Positions 32,835 to 41,512 of a DNA stretch of 61,016 nt are shown here, piece by piece. How positions within the stretch are numbered: the stretch's first letter is position 1; every line of letters starts with the position of its first letter. The translations under genes and the position numbers were made by a program. Below the pieces are notes generated by a model. It ran no database searches. It saw only the letters and a list, made by a program, of their open reading frames with translations, and was not told the DNA's origin. This DNA comes from an uncultured Alphaproteobacteria bacterium. GTDB lineage: Bacteria; Pseudomonadota; Alphaproteobacteria; RF32; CAG-239. The stretch is from assembly GCA_947588655.1 (NCBI GenBank), contig CANPYS010000006.1:1-61016 (forward strand), written 5' to 3'.

Positions 32835-35107
32835 TGCCTAAAAAAAGCAAAAAACAACATACCGGCGTTTGCCGCCGCTTTTTACCAAGACTGATGGGGC
32901 TGTTGCTGATTGTTATCGCTTTGAGCGTGTTTTTGGCGCTCCTTACCTTTCATCCTTCAGATTCAGCGATGAATCTGCGCAATGACAATGTGCCACAAAA
33001 TCTGCTCGGCTCATTTGGCGCGGCTCTTGATGACCTTGTTTTATCTTCGTTTGGGTTGATTCTGCCTTTGTTTTTGCTTGGCTTTTTTGTATGGGGCGTA
33101 CAACTTTTGCGCCACAATGCGCTTGTGTTTTGGAAAATCAGAACAGCGGCGCTGATTTTGGGCGCTTTTGCCGCCGGCTTGTTTGTCAACCTCATTGTCC
33201 CTTCCAAAATGCCCTTTTTATCGCACCAACATTGGGGCGGCGAATTGCCTTGGTGGGTTTTGCAATCTGTCTCGCTCCAAAAACTGCCGCTATATGCCTT
33301 AATTTCCTTTAAAGTCGTGTTGTTTATCTTCGCGTTTTTGGCTTGGAATTTGGTCTTGGGCATTACCTATCAAGATTGGGTGAAATGTATAAAATATGCC
33401 GCTAAAAGTTTTAAGTTGTTCTTTGTGTTTATCGGACGCATTTTCAGCCGTTGCTTCAAAGTCTTGCGTCGGCTTAAGAAAAAGGAAAATGTCGCTGCGC
33501 GCGAAAAACCTGTCGTTGAGGCAAAATCTAAAGTTCAAAAATCAGCCGAGGAAAAGTCCAAAGCCACTGCCCAAAAAGCTCATCCTTTGCCCAAAGCCGA
33601 GACTTCTGCCGAAGGTTATGTTTATCCGGACATTAATCTGCTTTCACGCCCAAAAGATAAAGGCGGCAATGAAGTTAGCGAAAAAGAGCTTGATGAAATT
33701 GCGCGGCATTTGGAAACTGTTTTACAAGAATTTAGCGTGAACGGCAAAATTGTGCGTATTCGCCCAGGACCTGTTGTCACGCTCTATGAGCTTGAGCCTG
33801 CTCCCGGTACAAAAACCGCGCGCGTTATTGGCTTAGCTGATGATATTGCGCGCTCTATGTCGGCTGTTTCTGTTCGTATTGCGGTTGTTCCGGGATCTAA
33901 CACCATCGGCATTGAACTGCCAAACCTCAAGCGCGAAACCGTGTGGCTCAAAGATTTGCTTGAAGATCCTTGTTTTAGAGAAACGAAAAATACGCTCAAT
34001 ATTGTGCTTGGCAAAGATATTGGCGGCAAAAATACGTATGCGGATTTGGCTAAAATGCCGCACCTTTTGGTCGCCGGTACAACGGGTTCAGGTAAATCAG
34101 TTGGCGTGAACTCTATGATTTTATCACTTTTGTTCCGCTTAAGCCCCGAGGAATGCAAACTGATTATGATTGATCCGAAAATGCTTGAATTTTCTATGTA
34201 TAACGGCATCCCGCACCTTTTAACGCCTGTGATAACAGATCCCGCCAAAGCTGTTGTGGGGCTTAAATGGGCGGTGCGCGAAATGGAAGATCGTTATCGG
34301 AAAATGGCGCAACTGAATGTGCGCAACATTGCTGGTTATAATCAAAAACTTAAAGAGCTTCGTGAAAGCGGCGAAAATGTGACGCGTACCATTCAGGTGG
34401 GCTTTGACCCTGAAACCGGCAAGCCTTTGTATGAAGAACAACCTATTGACACCACGCCTTTGCCCTATATCGTGATTGTGGTTGATGAAATGGCGGATCT
34501 TATGCTTGTTGCCGGCAAAGAGGTTGAAGCGGCAATTCAGCGCTTGGCGCAAATGGCGCGCGCCGCCGGTCTGCACCTGATTATGTCCACACAACGCCCG
34601 TCTGTTGATGTGATTACCGGCACCATTAAAGCCAACTTCCCAAGCCGTATCAGCTTTCAGGTCACTTCTAAAATTGATAGCCGCACCATTTTAGGCGAGC
34701 AAGGCGCCGAGCAGCTTTTAGGCATGGGCGATATGCTTTATATGCCCGCTGGTTTGCGTCCGTTGCGCGTTCACGGTAGTTTTGTTAAAGATAGCGAAGT
34801 TGAAGCCGTGGTTGAGTTTTTGAAAGCGCATGGCTCGCCACATTATATTGAAGAAGTTACCGCCGGCGAACTCTCAAATGGCAAAGATTCCGGCGCTTTG
34901 TTTGATAATACGGCAATGGGTGGCGAAGAAGATCTTTACGCGCAGGCGGTGGCAATTGTGCGTAACGATAAAAAAGCCTCCACAAGCTATATTCAGCGCC
35001 GGTTGCGCCTTGGTTATAATCGCGCCGCCGCCCTGATTGACCGCATGGAAGAAGAAGGCATTGTTTCTGCCGCCGACCATGTCGGTCGTCGCGAGGTTAT
35101 AGGCTAA
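32834..35107 (+). CDS. ftsK: DNA translocase FtsK
   Basis: 757 residues. About four N-terminal TM helices (30-185), a short basic/Pro linker, then the alpha/beta motor with Walker A AGTTGSGKSVGVN and Walker B YIVIVVDEMADLM, and the C-terminal gamma winged helix (TSYIQRRLRLGYNRAAALID) that reads KOPS sites. FtsK pumps chromosome ends at the septum and activates XerCD at dif, linking it functionally to xerC at 4403. The linker is much shorter than in E. coli, as is normal outside gammaproteobacteria. Confidence 0.95.
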   Translation: MPKKSKKQHTGVCRRFLPRLMGLLLIVIALSVFLALLTFHPSDSAMNLRNDNVPQNLLGSFGAALDDLVLSSFGLILPLFLLGFFVWGVQLLRHNALVFWKIRTAALILGAFAAGLFVNLIVPSKMPFLSHQHWGGELPWWVLQSVSLQKLPLYALISFKVVLFIFAFLAWNLVLGITYQDWVKCIKYAAKSFKLFFVFIGRIFSRCFKVLRRLKKKENVAAREKPVVEAKSKVQKSAEEKSKATAQKAHPLPKAETSAEGYVYPDINLLSRPKDKGGNEVSEKELDEIARHLETVLQEFSVNGKIVRIRPGPVVTLYELEPAPGTKTARVIGLADDIARSMSAVSVRIAVVPGSNTIGIELPNLKRETVWLKDLLEDPCFRETKNTLNIVLGKDIGGKNTYADLAKMPHLLVAGTTGSGKSVGVNSMILSLLFRLSPEECKLIMIDPKMLEFSMYNGIPHLLTPVITDPAKAVVGLKWAVREMEDRYRKMAQLNVRNIAGYNQKLKELRESGENVTRTIQVGFDPETGKPLYEEQPIDTTPLPYIVIVVDEMADLMLVAGKEVEAAIQRLAQMARAAGLHLIMSTQRPSVDVITGTIKANFPSRISFQVTSKIDSRTILGEQGAEQLLGMGDMLYMPAGLRPLRVHGSFVKDSEVEAVVEFLKAHGSPHYIEEVTAGELSNGKDSGALFDNTAMGGEEDLYAQAVAIVRNDKKASTSYIQRRLRLGYNRAAALIDRMEEEGIVSAADHVGRREVIG

Positions 35108-35114
35108 AATAGAG

Positions 35115-35142
35115 CTTGCCTTGTCAGAAAAAAAGGATATAA
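35115..35142 (+). promoter_or_regulatory. Promoter of the small Cys-rich gene
   Basis: TTGCCT, 16-nt spacer, TATAAT; GAAAGGATT serves as ribosome site before ATG 35173. No inverted repeats flank this promoter. Confidence 0.7.
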
Positions 35143-35172
35143 TAAATGTAATGCTTTTGGAAAGGATTTAAA

Positions 35173-35508
35173 ATGAAAAAACGCTCATTATCATTTGTTT
35201 TAGCACTTAGTCTTTGCTTAACTGCCGGCGTGGCTTTTGCCGGCGTTCGGCTTATCTCTGATGTTGAAGGCGCCGTTGGGGGTGGTTCATCATCTTCACA
35301 AGCGACACCTGCTCAAAAATGTATGGCAGAGGGCTATCGTCTGTCTTCTTGTAACGGTAATTTGCAGCCTGTAAACCCCTGCCCTTATGATAGCACTTAT
35401 TTTGAAAGTTGCTGCTCGGAAGAATATGCCTTTACTGTGGAAGAATGCACACAAGCCGGTTACAGTGCTAGTCGCGCCACATGCGGCGGTTTACATAAGT
35501 GCATGTAA
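35173..35508 (+). CDS. Small secreted Cys-rich protein (same repeat family as the gene at 1-564)
   Basis: 111 residues: signal peptide (MKKRSLSFVLALSLCLTAGVAFA), a Gly/Ser linker, then one and a half units of the CPxD repeat: CMAEGYRLSSC, CPYDSTYFESC, CTQAGYSASRATC. Eight cysteines in the mature part suggest four disulfides. The repeat grammar matches the truncated protein at the window start (CPFDSSYARC). Function unknown. Own promoter; hemW starts 5 nt after its stop. Confidence 0.78.
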   Translation: MKKRSLSFVLALSLCLTAGVAFAGVRLISDVEGAVGGGSSSSQATPAQKCMAEGYRLSSCNGNLQPVNPCPYDSTYFESCCSEEYAFTVEECTQAGYSASRATCGGLHKCM

Positions 35509-35513
35509 GTTTA

Positions 35514-36611
35514 ATGTTACCTAAACTTGCTATTTATATCCATTGGCCTTGGTGCAAAAGCAAGTGCCCTTATTGTGACTTTTTTAAAAAAGTTGAAAAA
35601 AATGTTGACCAACAGGCCGTTGTTCAAACATATCTTGAGGCTTTGAAAAATTATCATCAACTGTTGCCCGAGCGCAAAATTAGCTCTGTCTTTTTCGGGG
35701 GCGGCACGCCGTCGTTGATTGAGCCTCAATATGTGGCGCTGATTTTAGAAACAATCGGCAATCTTTGGGGCTATGCGCAAAACCCCGAAATGAGCTTGGA
35801 GGCCAACCCAAACACCGAATATCCCAATATGTTTTCAGCCCTTCATAACGCGGGTATCAATAGGCTTTCATTAGGCGTGCAAGCCCTAAATGATGCCGAT
35901 TTACGCGCACTCGGACGGACACACACTTTGAAACAAGCCCTGCATGCGATTGAAAATGTTCTAAAAACTTTTGATAATCACTCCATGGACTTAATTTACG
36001 CGCGCCCAAATCAAACGCCCGCATCTTGGGCGCAAGAGCTTGAACAAGCCGTTCAGCTTGGGTTTAAGCATTTATCGCTTTATCAGCTAACCATTGAGGA
36101 AAACACACCTTTTGCCAAGCGCAATCTTCCCCTCCCCGATGATAAAACGGCCGCCCTGATGTATCAGGCGACAAACGCCCTGACCGAAAGCTTTGGTTAC
36201 CCCTTTTACGAGGTTTCAAACTATGCGCCAGTAGCATACGAATCGGCACATAATAAGGTTTATTGGCAAGGTGGCGATTATATCGGGATTGGGCAATCAG
36301 CGCATGGGCGCTTAAAACATCAGGGGCGGTTTTATGCGCTTCAATACGGGTTTGATCCCGAAGAACTCTCCGCCTTTGAGCGCGCGGAAGAACTTGTTAT
36401 AACGGGCTTAAGGCTCCGTCAAGGTCTTGATAAAAATTTGTTTTTGGACATCACGGGCTTAAAACTTGAAGAAGTGCTTGATTTAAACAGGCTTAAAAGC
36501 TTGAAAAACGAAGGCTTTTTAGAGGAAATGCCGACTGCTTTACGCGCCACAAGCAAAGGCTTTTTGGTCTTGAATTATTTAACAAAAGAGCTTGTTCGTT
36601 CAAATTTGTGA
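35514..36611 (+). CDS. hemW: Radical-SAM heme chaperone HemW
   Basis: The preferred start is ATG 35514 (MLPKLAIYIHWPWC), 365 residues. CKSKCPYC is the CxxxCxxC 4Fe-4S motif; FFGGGTPSL and the HemN_C wing (AERAEELVITGLRLRQGLD) follow. HemW-type proteins lack the extra N-terminal features of oxygen-independent coproporphyrinogen oxidase HemN and instead bind and insert heme. In many genomes hemW follows rdgB; here it follows a small secreted protein. Confidence 0.9.
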   Translation: MLPKLAIYIHWPWCKSKCPYCDFFKKVEKNVDQQAVVQTYLEALKNYHQLLPERKISSVFFGGGTPSLIEPQYVALILETIGNLWGYAQNPEMSLEANPNTEYPNMFSALHNAGINRLSLGVQALNDADLRALGRTHTLKQALHAIENVLKTFDNHSMDLIYARPNQTPASWAQELEQAVQLGFKHLSLYQLTIEENTPFAKRNLPLPDDKTAALMYQATNALTESFGYPFYEVSNYAPVAYESAHNKVYWQGGDYIGIGQSAHGRLKHQGRFYALQYGFDPEELSAFERAEELVITGLRLRQGLDKNLFLDITGLKLEEVLDLNRLKSLKNEGFLEEMPTALRATSKGFLVLNYLTKELVRSNL

Positions 36612-36620
36612 AAAAAGGTG

Positions 36621-36649
36621 TTGCAATTTTGAAAAAGGTGTGGTACAAA
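36621..36649 (+). promoter_or_regulatory. Promoter of rplQ
   Basis: TTGCAA, 17-nt spacer, TACAAA, starting 10 nt after the hemW stop codon. Confidence 0.65.
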
Positions 36650-36664
36650 CGCGCCACAAAAGTG

Positions 36665-36776
36665 ATTTTTATACATGAAAGCCTATGGTCTAGAAGCACT
36701 TCTGCCTTGGCTTTTGTGGTAAAAATCTTGGTTTTACCCGTCTTGACAATCAAGACATTTGAGAAAGAAAGGAATA
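36665..36776 (+). promoter_or_regulatory. Structured 5' leader of rplQ
   Basis: About 110 nt between promoter and start contain GGTAAAA/TTTTACC (36718-36738) and GTCTTGA/TCAAGAC (36740-36756) hairpins before GAAAGG. No known leader family recognised; autoregulation by L17 would be a reasonable guess since rplQ stands alone here. Confidence 0.45.
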
Positions 36777-36780
36777 CACC

Positions 36781-37296
36781 ATGAAACACGGCGATCAACA
36801 TAGACGCTTTAATATGCCCAAAAGCCAACGCAGAGCATTGTTTTCTAATTTGACCAACGCTTTGCTGATGCACGAGCAAATCAGCACGACTTTAACACGC
36901 GCAAAAGAACTTCGCACTTTTGCTGATGGGATGATTACTTATGCCAAAAAAGGCGATTTGAACAGCCGCCGCTTGGCGCTTGCCTTTTTGCGCGACAATG
37001 AAGTTGTTGCCAAACTTTTCTCTACTTTGGCTGAACGCTATAAAAACCGCAACGGCGGTTATACACGCGTTTTGAAAGCCGGCTTTCGGTATGGCGATTG
37101 CGCCCCGATGGCTATCATTGAACTTGTTGACCGTGATGTGAACGCTAAAGGCGCTAAAGATTTGGCTCGCGTTGCCGCTGAAAAGGCCGCTATCGCTGCC
37201 GCTGAAGCCGCCGCGGAAGCACCGGTTGAAGAAGAAAAGAAAGCTGAAAAAAAGTCTTCTAAAAAAGAAAAAGCTGAAACTCAAGAAGAAAAATAA
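36781..37296 (+). CDS. rplQ: Large-subunit ribosomal protein bL17
   Basis: 171 residues. The core (MKHGDQHRRFNMPKSQRRAL, TTLTRAKELRTFADGMITYAKKG, NGGYTRVLKAGFRYGDCAPMAIIELVDR) is standard bL17; about 45 extra residues form an Ala/Glu/Lys-rich tail, common in alphaproteobacteria. In most bacteria rplQ follows rpoA; here it is a monocistron with its own promoter, leader and terminator. Confidence 0.96.
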   Translation: MKHGDQHRRFNMPKSQRRALFSNLTNALLMHEQISTTLTRAKELRTFADGMITYAKKGDLNSRRLALAFLRDNEVVAKLFSTLAERYKNRNGGYTRVLKAGFRYGDCAPMAIIELVDRDVNAKGAKDLARVAAEKAAIAAAEAAAEAPVEEEKKAEKKSSKKEKAETQEEK

Positions 37297-37317
37297 GTTT
37301 TTTTCTTTTTCCTTGAA

Positions 37318-37349
37318 AACGCCAATGTCCTTTGACTTTGGCGTTTTTT
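37318..37349 (+). terminator. Terminator of rplQ
   Basis: AACGCCAA/TTGGCGTT stem followed by a run of T. Confidence 0.85.
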
Positions 37350-37426
37350 TCGCACTCTTCTTAAAATTTCAATCTTGTTTGAAAAATACAAAAAATATTG
37401 CCTTTGTCGCGCTATAAAAAAACTTG

Positions 37427-37455
37427 TTGCCAAACGCTTAAAATGTTCTTACATT
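37427..37455 (+). promoter_or_regulatory. Promoter of the secreted protein gene
   Basis: TTGCCA, 17-nt spacer, TACATT, with AAGGAG upstream of ATG 37486. Confidence 0.65.
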
Positions 37456-37485
37456 GTTATGGAAGGTATCTTTAAGGAGCGTATC

Positions 37486-38046
37486 ATGTTTAAATTTTCT
37501 CTGATGACTTTTGCTTTTTTCTTTCTTTGCGCCTTTTCTGAAATGGGCAACCAAAGCTTTGAATTTAATGTTGAAACAAAATCTACGACTTGGGTTGTTG
37601 AAATGCGCGGTTCATCTTCTGTGCGCGCTTTTCATGAACCAAGCGGCACGGAACTCTTTTTTAATTTTAGCGATTTAATGCCTAACTCGCCACAATGCCT
37701 TTCTAATAAACGCATTAAAGATATTAAATTTACACTCAATATTTATAAAAAAATTCAAAAAGGCGACTATGATTTTGCAAAATCTTTTGAGCAAACGCGA
37801 ATCCGCTTTTCAGGCAACGGAAAATCTGAAGAACGCAAGCCCTATGGCTCTAATCTGGTGAAAAATAACCTGCGCTTTTCTGAAGGCGAAACCGTTAATA
37901 TTGGAACTTTACAATTTCTTTCGCCCATAACTTGCAACGACTTTATGAATATGCAACTCTATATTAGCGATATGAAAGCCGGCGGACGCTCTATGCTCCC
38001 GACATTGGATTTAAAAATTATCCCTGCCGATGATAACAATTTTTAA
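37486..38046 (+). CDS. Secreted protein of unknown function
   Basis: The track start is too early; ATG 37486 after AAGGAGCG gives 186 residues with a signal peptide (FSLMTFAFFFLCAFSE). The mature part looks beta-rich with two cysteines (SPQCLSNK, ITCNDF) likely to pair. No family recognised. It precedes the ASADH-like gene by 43 nt and may share its transcript. Confidence 0.72.
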   Translation: MFKFSLMTFAFFFLCAFSEMGNQSFEFNVETKSTTWVVEMRGSSSVRAFHEPSGTELFFNFSDLMPNSPQCLSNKRIKDIKFTLNIYKKIQKGDYDFAKSFEQTRIRFSGNGKSEERKPYGSNLVKNNLRFSEGETVNIGTLQFLSPITCNDFMNMQLYISDMKAGGRSMLPTLDLKIIPADDNNF

Positions 38047-38089
38047 ACCAATTTATGCTACATTATTCCAAAATTGAAAGGAATTTACC

Positions 38090-39091
38090 ATGACAAAAAT
38101 TGCCGTTGTTGGCGCAATGGATCAAATCGGCCGCGAGATTTTAAGCTTTTTAAATGAAGGCGGCTATCAGGCTTCAGATGTTTTTGCCCTTGAACCGCAC
38201 AGTCCTTTGGGAAATATGGTTTCTTATGGCGAAGATGATGAACTTGATGTTTATAACCCCGATGAATTTGACTTTTCTAAAGCCGACTATGTGATTTTTG
38301 CAACAGACAAGCAGACTGCCAAGCATTATCTTGCCAAAGCTTGCGCCCATGCAAAAGTTATTGACTGCTCCAGCGCAACTTTTGAAGACACAAATGTCCC
38401 GATGCTTATTGCCGGCTTAAACGACCATGCTTTGGGCGATAAAAGCGTTCGGGTTGTGAGTGTGCCTTCAGCGCTTACAACGCAAATTTTGTTGCCCCTT
38501 ACCAAAGTGAATGAAGAATTTCCTATTGCGCGGCTTGTAACCTCGGCTTATGTTTCAACTTCTGTTTACGGCAAAGCCGCTATGGATGAACTTTTTAATC
38601 AAACACGCAAGATTTTTATGAACGCGACACTTGCCGACGATGAACAAGTTTTTCAAAAACAAATTGCTTTTAATGTTTTGCCACAAGTTGGCTCGTTTAT
38701 TGGCGATGAAACGCAGTTTGAATGGGCTGTGAATGCCGAAATTAAAAAAGTTTTGGGTGGCAAAATCAAGGTGCATGCCAATGCCGCTTTTGTGCCGGCC
38801 TTTATTGGCGCGGGCGCTTTTGTCAATGTGGAATGCGCCGTTGATGTTGACGCCGAATCCGTCAGAAAATTGATGCAATCTACCGAAAATGTAGTGGTAT
38901 TTGATAAACAATTGGATGGCGGCTATGTGAGCCTGAATGATGTTCAGGGCGAAGATATGATTTATGTGAGCCGTATCAGGCAAGATGTTTCGGTCACAAA
39001 CGGATTTAGCTTTTGGTGTGTTGCCGATAATCTGCGCGCCTCAACGGCACAAAATGCTTTTCAGGTTTTGAAACTTTGGCTTAATTCTTAA
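38090..39091 (+). CDS. Aspartate-semialdehyde dehydrogenase-like protein lacking the catalytic Cys (Usg-like)
   Basis: 333 residues with the ASADH fold: IAVVGAMDQIGREILSFL (dinucleotide binding), VIDCSSATF, and a C-terminal dimerisation domain (FVPAFIGAGAFVNVEC). At the nucleophile site, where ASADH has NPNCTTIQ, this protein reads VPSALTTQ, i.e. Cys replaced by Ala. It is therefore unlikely to make aspartate semialdehyde and instead resembles the Usg-type homologues of unknown role. A genuine asd should exist elsewhere. Confidence 0.75.
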   Translation: MTKIAVVGAMDQIGREILSFLNEGGYQASDVFALEPHSPLGNMVSYGEDDELDVYNPDEFDFSKADYVIFATDKQTAKHYLAKACAHAKVIDCSSATFEDTNVPMLIAGLNDHALGDKSVRVVSVPSALTTQILLPLTKVNEEFPIARLVTSAYVSTSVYGKAAMDELFNQTRKIFMNATLADDEQVFQKQIAFNVLPQVGSFIGDETQFEWAVNAEIKKVLGGKIKVHANAAFVPAFIGAGAFVNVECAVDVDAESVRKLMQSTENVVVFDKQLDGGYVSLNDVQGEDMIYVSRIRQDVSVTNGFSFWCVADNLRASTAQNAFQVLKLWLNS

Positions 39092-39100
39092 GGATACAAT

Positions 39101-41512
39101 ATGCAACGAACGTTTTTACTCTTTGCTTTTTTGATTGCACTTTTCCCCGCTTTGAGTCGCGCTGAAAATGTGATTGATTTTGTTAATATCTCTAAAAATC
39201 TAGATGCCGTTGAAAGCAAGCTTCAAGGCGAAAATCTAACGCCGGCAGATATTAAAAATGAGGCTCTTTATTTGAGCAACCTCTCGGCAAGCCTTGCTGA
39301 AATTAAAAATGAAAGCGAGCGCCAAATCAACAGTTTGCAAAAACAACTTAGCGCTTTGGGCGAAGCACCTACCGATGGGAGCAAGGAACTTGATGTTGTT
39401 TCTAAAAAACGCCAAGAATTGGTCAATGATCTTTCTATTGTCCGAAGCCGAATCGCCGAGGCTGATATTTTGCAAGTTAAGATTGAGGAGCTTAGCATTA
39501 AAGCTCTAAACGCTCAAAGCCAACATATTTTGGGCAATTTGTTTGAAAAAACCGAATCGTTTGTTCAGCCCAAGCACTTTCTAGACGGCGTTTACGCGCT
39601 TGTTTCGTTTTTCTTTGATATTGTGAAATCGCCCTTAAATTGGTTTGACGGACTTGATGAGCAAAATAAGGCGCATGTCTTAAATTATCTAATTCCAGCA
39701 CTCTTTTTACTTGTGGCGACATTTGGCATTGGGTTTATGCTCCGCCGGCTGATTATGCGCTTGTTTGGTTATCGCGCTGAAATTGATAACCCTCGTTATG
39801 GGCAGAAAATTAGCGCCGCTATTGCTGTGGCTATCGGTTACGGACTTATTCCTTCCGTCATTATCGGCGTGTTTTTGGTTTGGATTATCGGTCTGCAAAT
39901 TTTTAACGACACTTTCTTTGGCGTGATTGTGACAAGCACGTTATTTTACTTGCTGTATGTGTTTTTAGCCAAAGCAATTGCTCGCGTGACGTTTGCGCCT
40001 TATAACGAAAAATGGCGTTTGATTAATGTCAAAACACCTAAAGCCCTTGATATTGTTCGCGCTCTTTATATCGCTATTATCTTTATTGGCGCTATCTCGC
40101 TTTTAGAACACATTGCCTTAACGCAAAATTATCCCGCGACATTAATTGAATTTTTAACACTTATTGCTTGCGCGGTTAAAGCCTCGTCCATTATTTTGCT
40201 GGTATGCCGTATTTTTGAAGAGGAGGACGAACCGCAACCAACAACCGCTGTGGCTGAAAACACGGCTCTTGCCGAAGAAGATTTAGACGATGGTTCTATT
40301 AGCACCTCGCTTAAAATTATCTTTTTAACCGTTTCTGCCGCCGTGATTACCTTCGGCGTGGCGGTATCCGGTTATTTGGAATTGGCCTCGTTTATCTTTA
40401 ATCGCTTTATCGCCAGTGTGATTTTGCTTGTCTTAACCATTATTATCCAAAAGCTTGCTACCGAGATTTTAAAGCATATCCTTTTGCTCGGTTTTTGGAG
40501 CAAAACTTTTAAGCTTCGGCGCAAGCTTTTGCGGAAAATCAATTTTGGTTTAAGCTTGTTTTTAACGCCGCTGATTGGTTTGTTCTTTATTTTTGCGCTT
40601 CTTAATATTTGGGGACTTTCCGGCACGTTTATTCTGCACATTGCGCGCAAGCTTTTGTTTGGTTTTAAGGTTGGCGGCGTGACAATTTCGCTCTTGGCAA
40701 TCGTGCTTGGTATTATTGTCTTTTTTGCCTCGCTTGCATTTGTGAAATATATTAAAAATCGTCTAACAAACAATTTGTTTTCGCAATTAGATATTGATGA
40801 CGGCATCAGGCATTCACTTTCATCAGGGGTGAGCTTTGTCGGATTTATTTTATCATCGCTTTTGGCGATTGTGGTGATGGGCGGCGACTTAACAAGCTTT
40901 GCCGTTATTGCTGGTGCGCTCTCCGTTGGTATCGGTTTTGGTTTGCAAAACATTATTAATAACTTTGTTTCAGGCATTATCATTTTGTTTGAGCGGCCGT
41001 TTAAAATTGGCGATTGGGTCATCTTAAACGGCGAAGAGGGGCAAATTAAACAAATCAACATTCGCTCCACTGAACTTGAAACTTTTTCAAAAACAAGTGT
41101 GATTATTCCGAACGCCACATTGATTGCCTCGTCCATGACAAACTTGACGCACGGCAACAACTGGACGCGTCAATCCGTGAAGGTGGGCGTGGCTTATGGG
41201 ACAGACGTCAACAAAGTGACGGAAATTTTGCTTGAATGCGCGCGCAACAACAAAAAGGTTTTGAAAGTGCCTGCACCTTATGTTTTGTTCCAAGATTTTG
41301 GCGCAAGCTCGCTTGATTTTGAATTACGGTGTTATTCCAACAACATTTGGTCGGGCTGGGTTTTGCCAAGCGAATTGCGCTATGACATCAATCGCCGCTT
41401 TAAAGAAGAAGGCATTGAAATTCCGTTCCCGCAAATGGTTTTGCATAAGGGCGATGAGCCTGAAAAACAGTCTGATGCTGAGAAAAAGCCCAAAAAAGCT
41501 AAGACAAAATAA
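39101..41512 (+). CDS. Large MscS-family mechanosensitive channel
   Basis: 803 residues: signal peptide (LLFAFLIALFPALSRA), a coiled-coil periplasmic segment (about 25-140), around ten TM helices, and the conserved MscS pore and beta domain (GLQNIINNFVSGIIILFERP, FKIGDWVILNGEEGQIKQI), then the alpha/beta vestibule and a Lys-rich tail. Larger than MscS and comparable to MscK/YbiO/DUF3772-type channels, which release osmolytes under hypo-osmotic shock. The end overlaps the convergent deoA by 14 nt. Confidence 0.9.
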   Translation: MQRTFLLFAFLIALFPALSRAENVIDFVNISKNLDAVESKLQGENLTPADIKNEALYLSNLSASLAEIKNESERQINSLQKQLSALGEAPTDGSKELDVVSKKRQELVNDLSIVRSRIAEADILQVKIEELSIKALNAQSQHILGNLFEKTESFVQPKHFLDGVYALVSFFFDIVKSPLNWFDGLDEQNKAHVLNYLIPALFLLVATFGIGFMLRRLIMRLFGYRAEIDNPRYGQKISAAIAVAIGYGLIPSVIIGVFLVWIIGLQIFNDTFFGVIVTSTLFYLLYVFLAKAIARVTFAPYNEKWRLINVKTPKALDIVRALYIAIIFIGAISLLEHIALTQNYPATLIEFLTLIACAVKASSIILLVCRIFEEEDEPQPTTAVAENTALAEEDLDDGSISTSLKIIFLTVSAAVITFGVAVSGYLELASFIFNRFIASVILLVLTIIIQKLATEILKHILLLGFWSKTFKLRRKLLRKINFGLSLFLTPLIGLFFIFALLNIWGLSGTFILHIARKLLFGFKVGGVTISLLAIVLGIIVFFASLAFVKYIKNRLTNNLFSQLDIDDGIRHSLSSGVSFVGFILSSLLAIVVMGGDLTSFAVIAGALSVGIGFGLQNIINNFVSGIIILFERPFKIGDWVILNGEEGQIKQINIRSTELETFSKTSVIIPNATLIASSMTNLTHGNNWTRQSVKVGVAYGTDVNKVTEILLECARNNKKVLKVPAPYVLFQDFGASSLDFELRCYSNNIWSGWVLPSELRYDINRRFKEEGIEIPFPQMVLHKGDEPEKQSDAEKKPKKAKTK

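Noticed and set aside
40372-41160. 262-aa minus-strand ORF
   Set aside because: Antisense of the MscS-family channel, no recognisable features.
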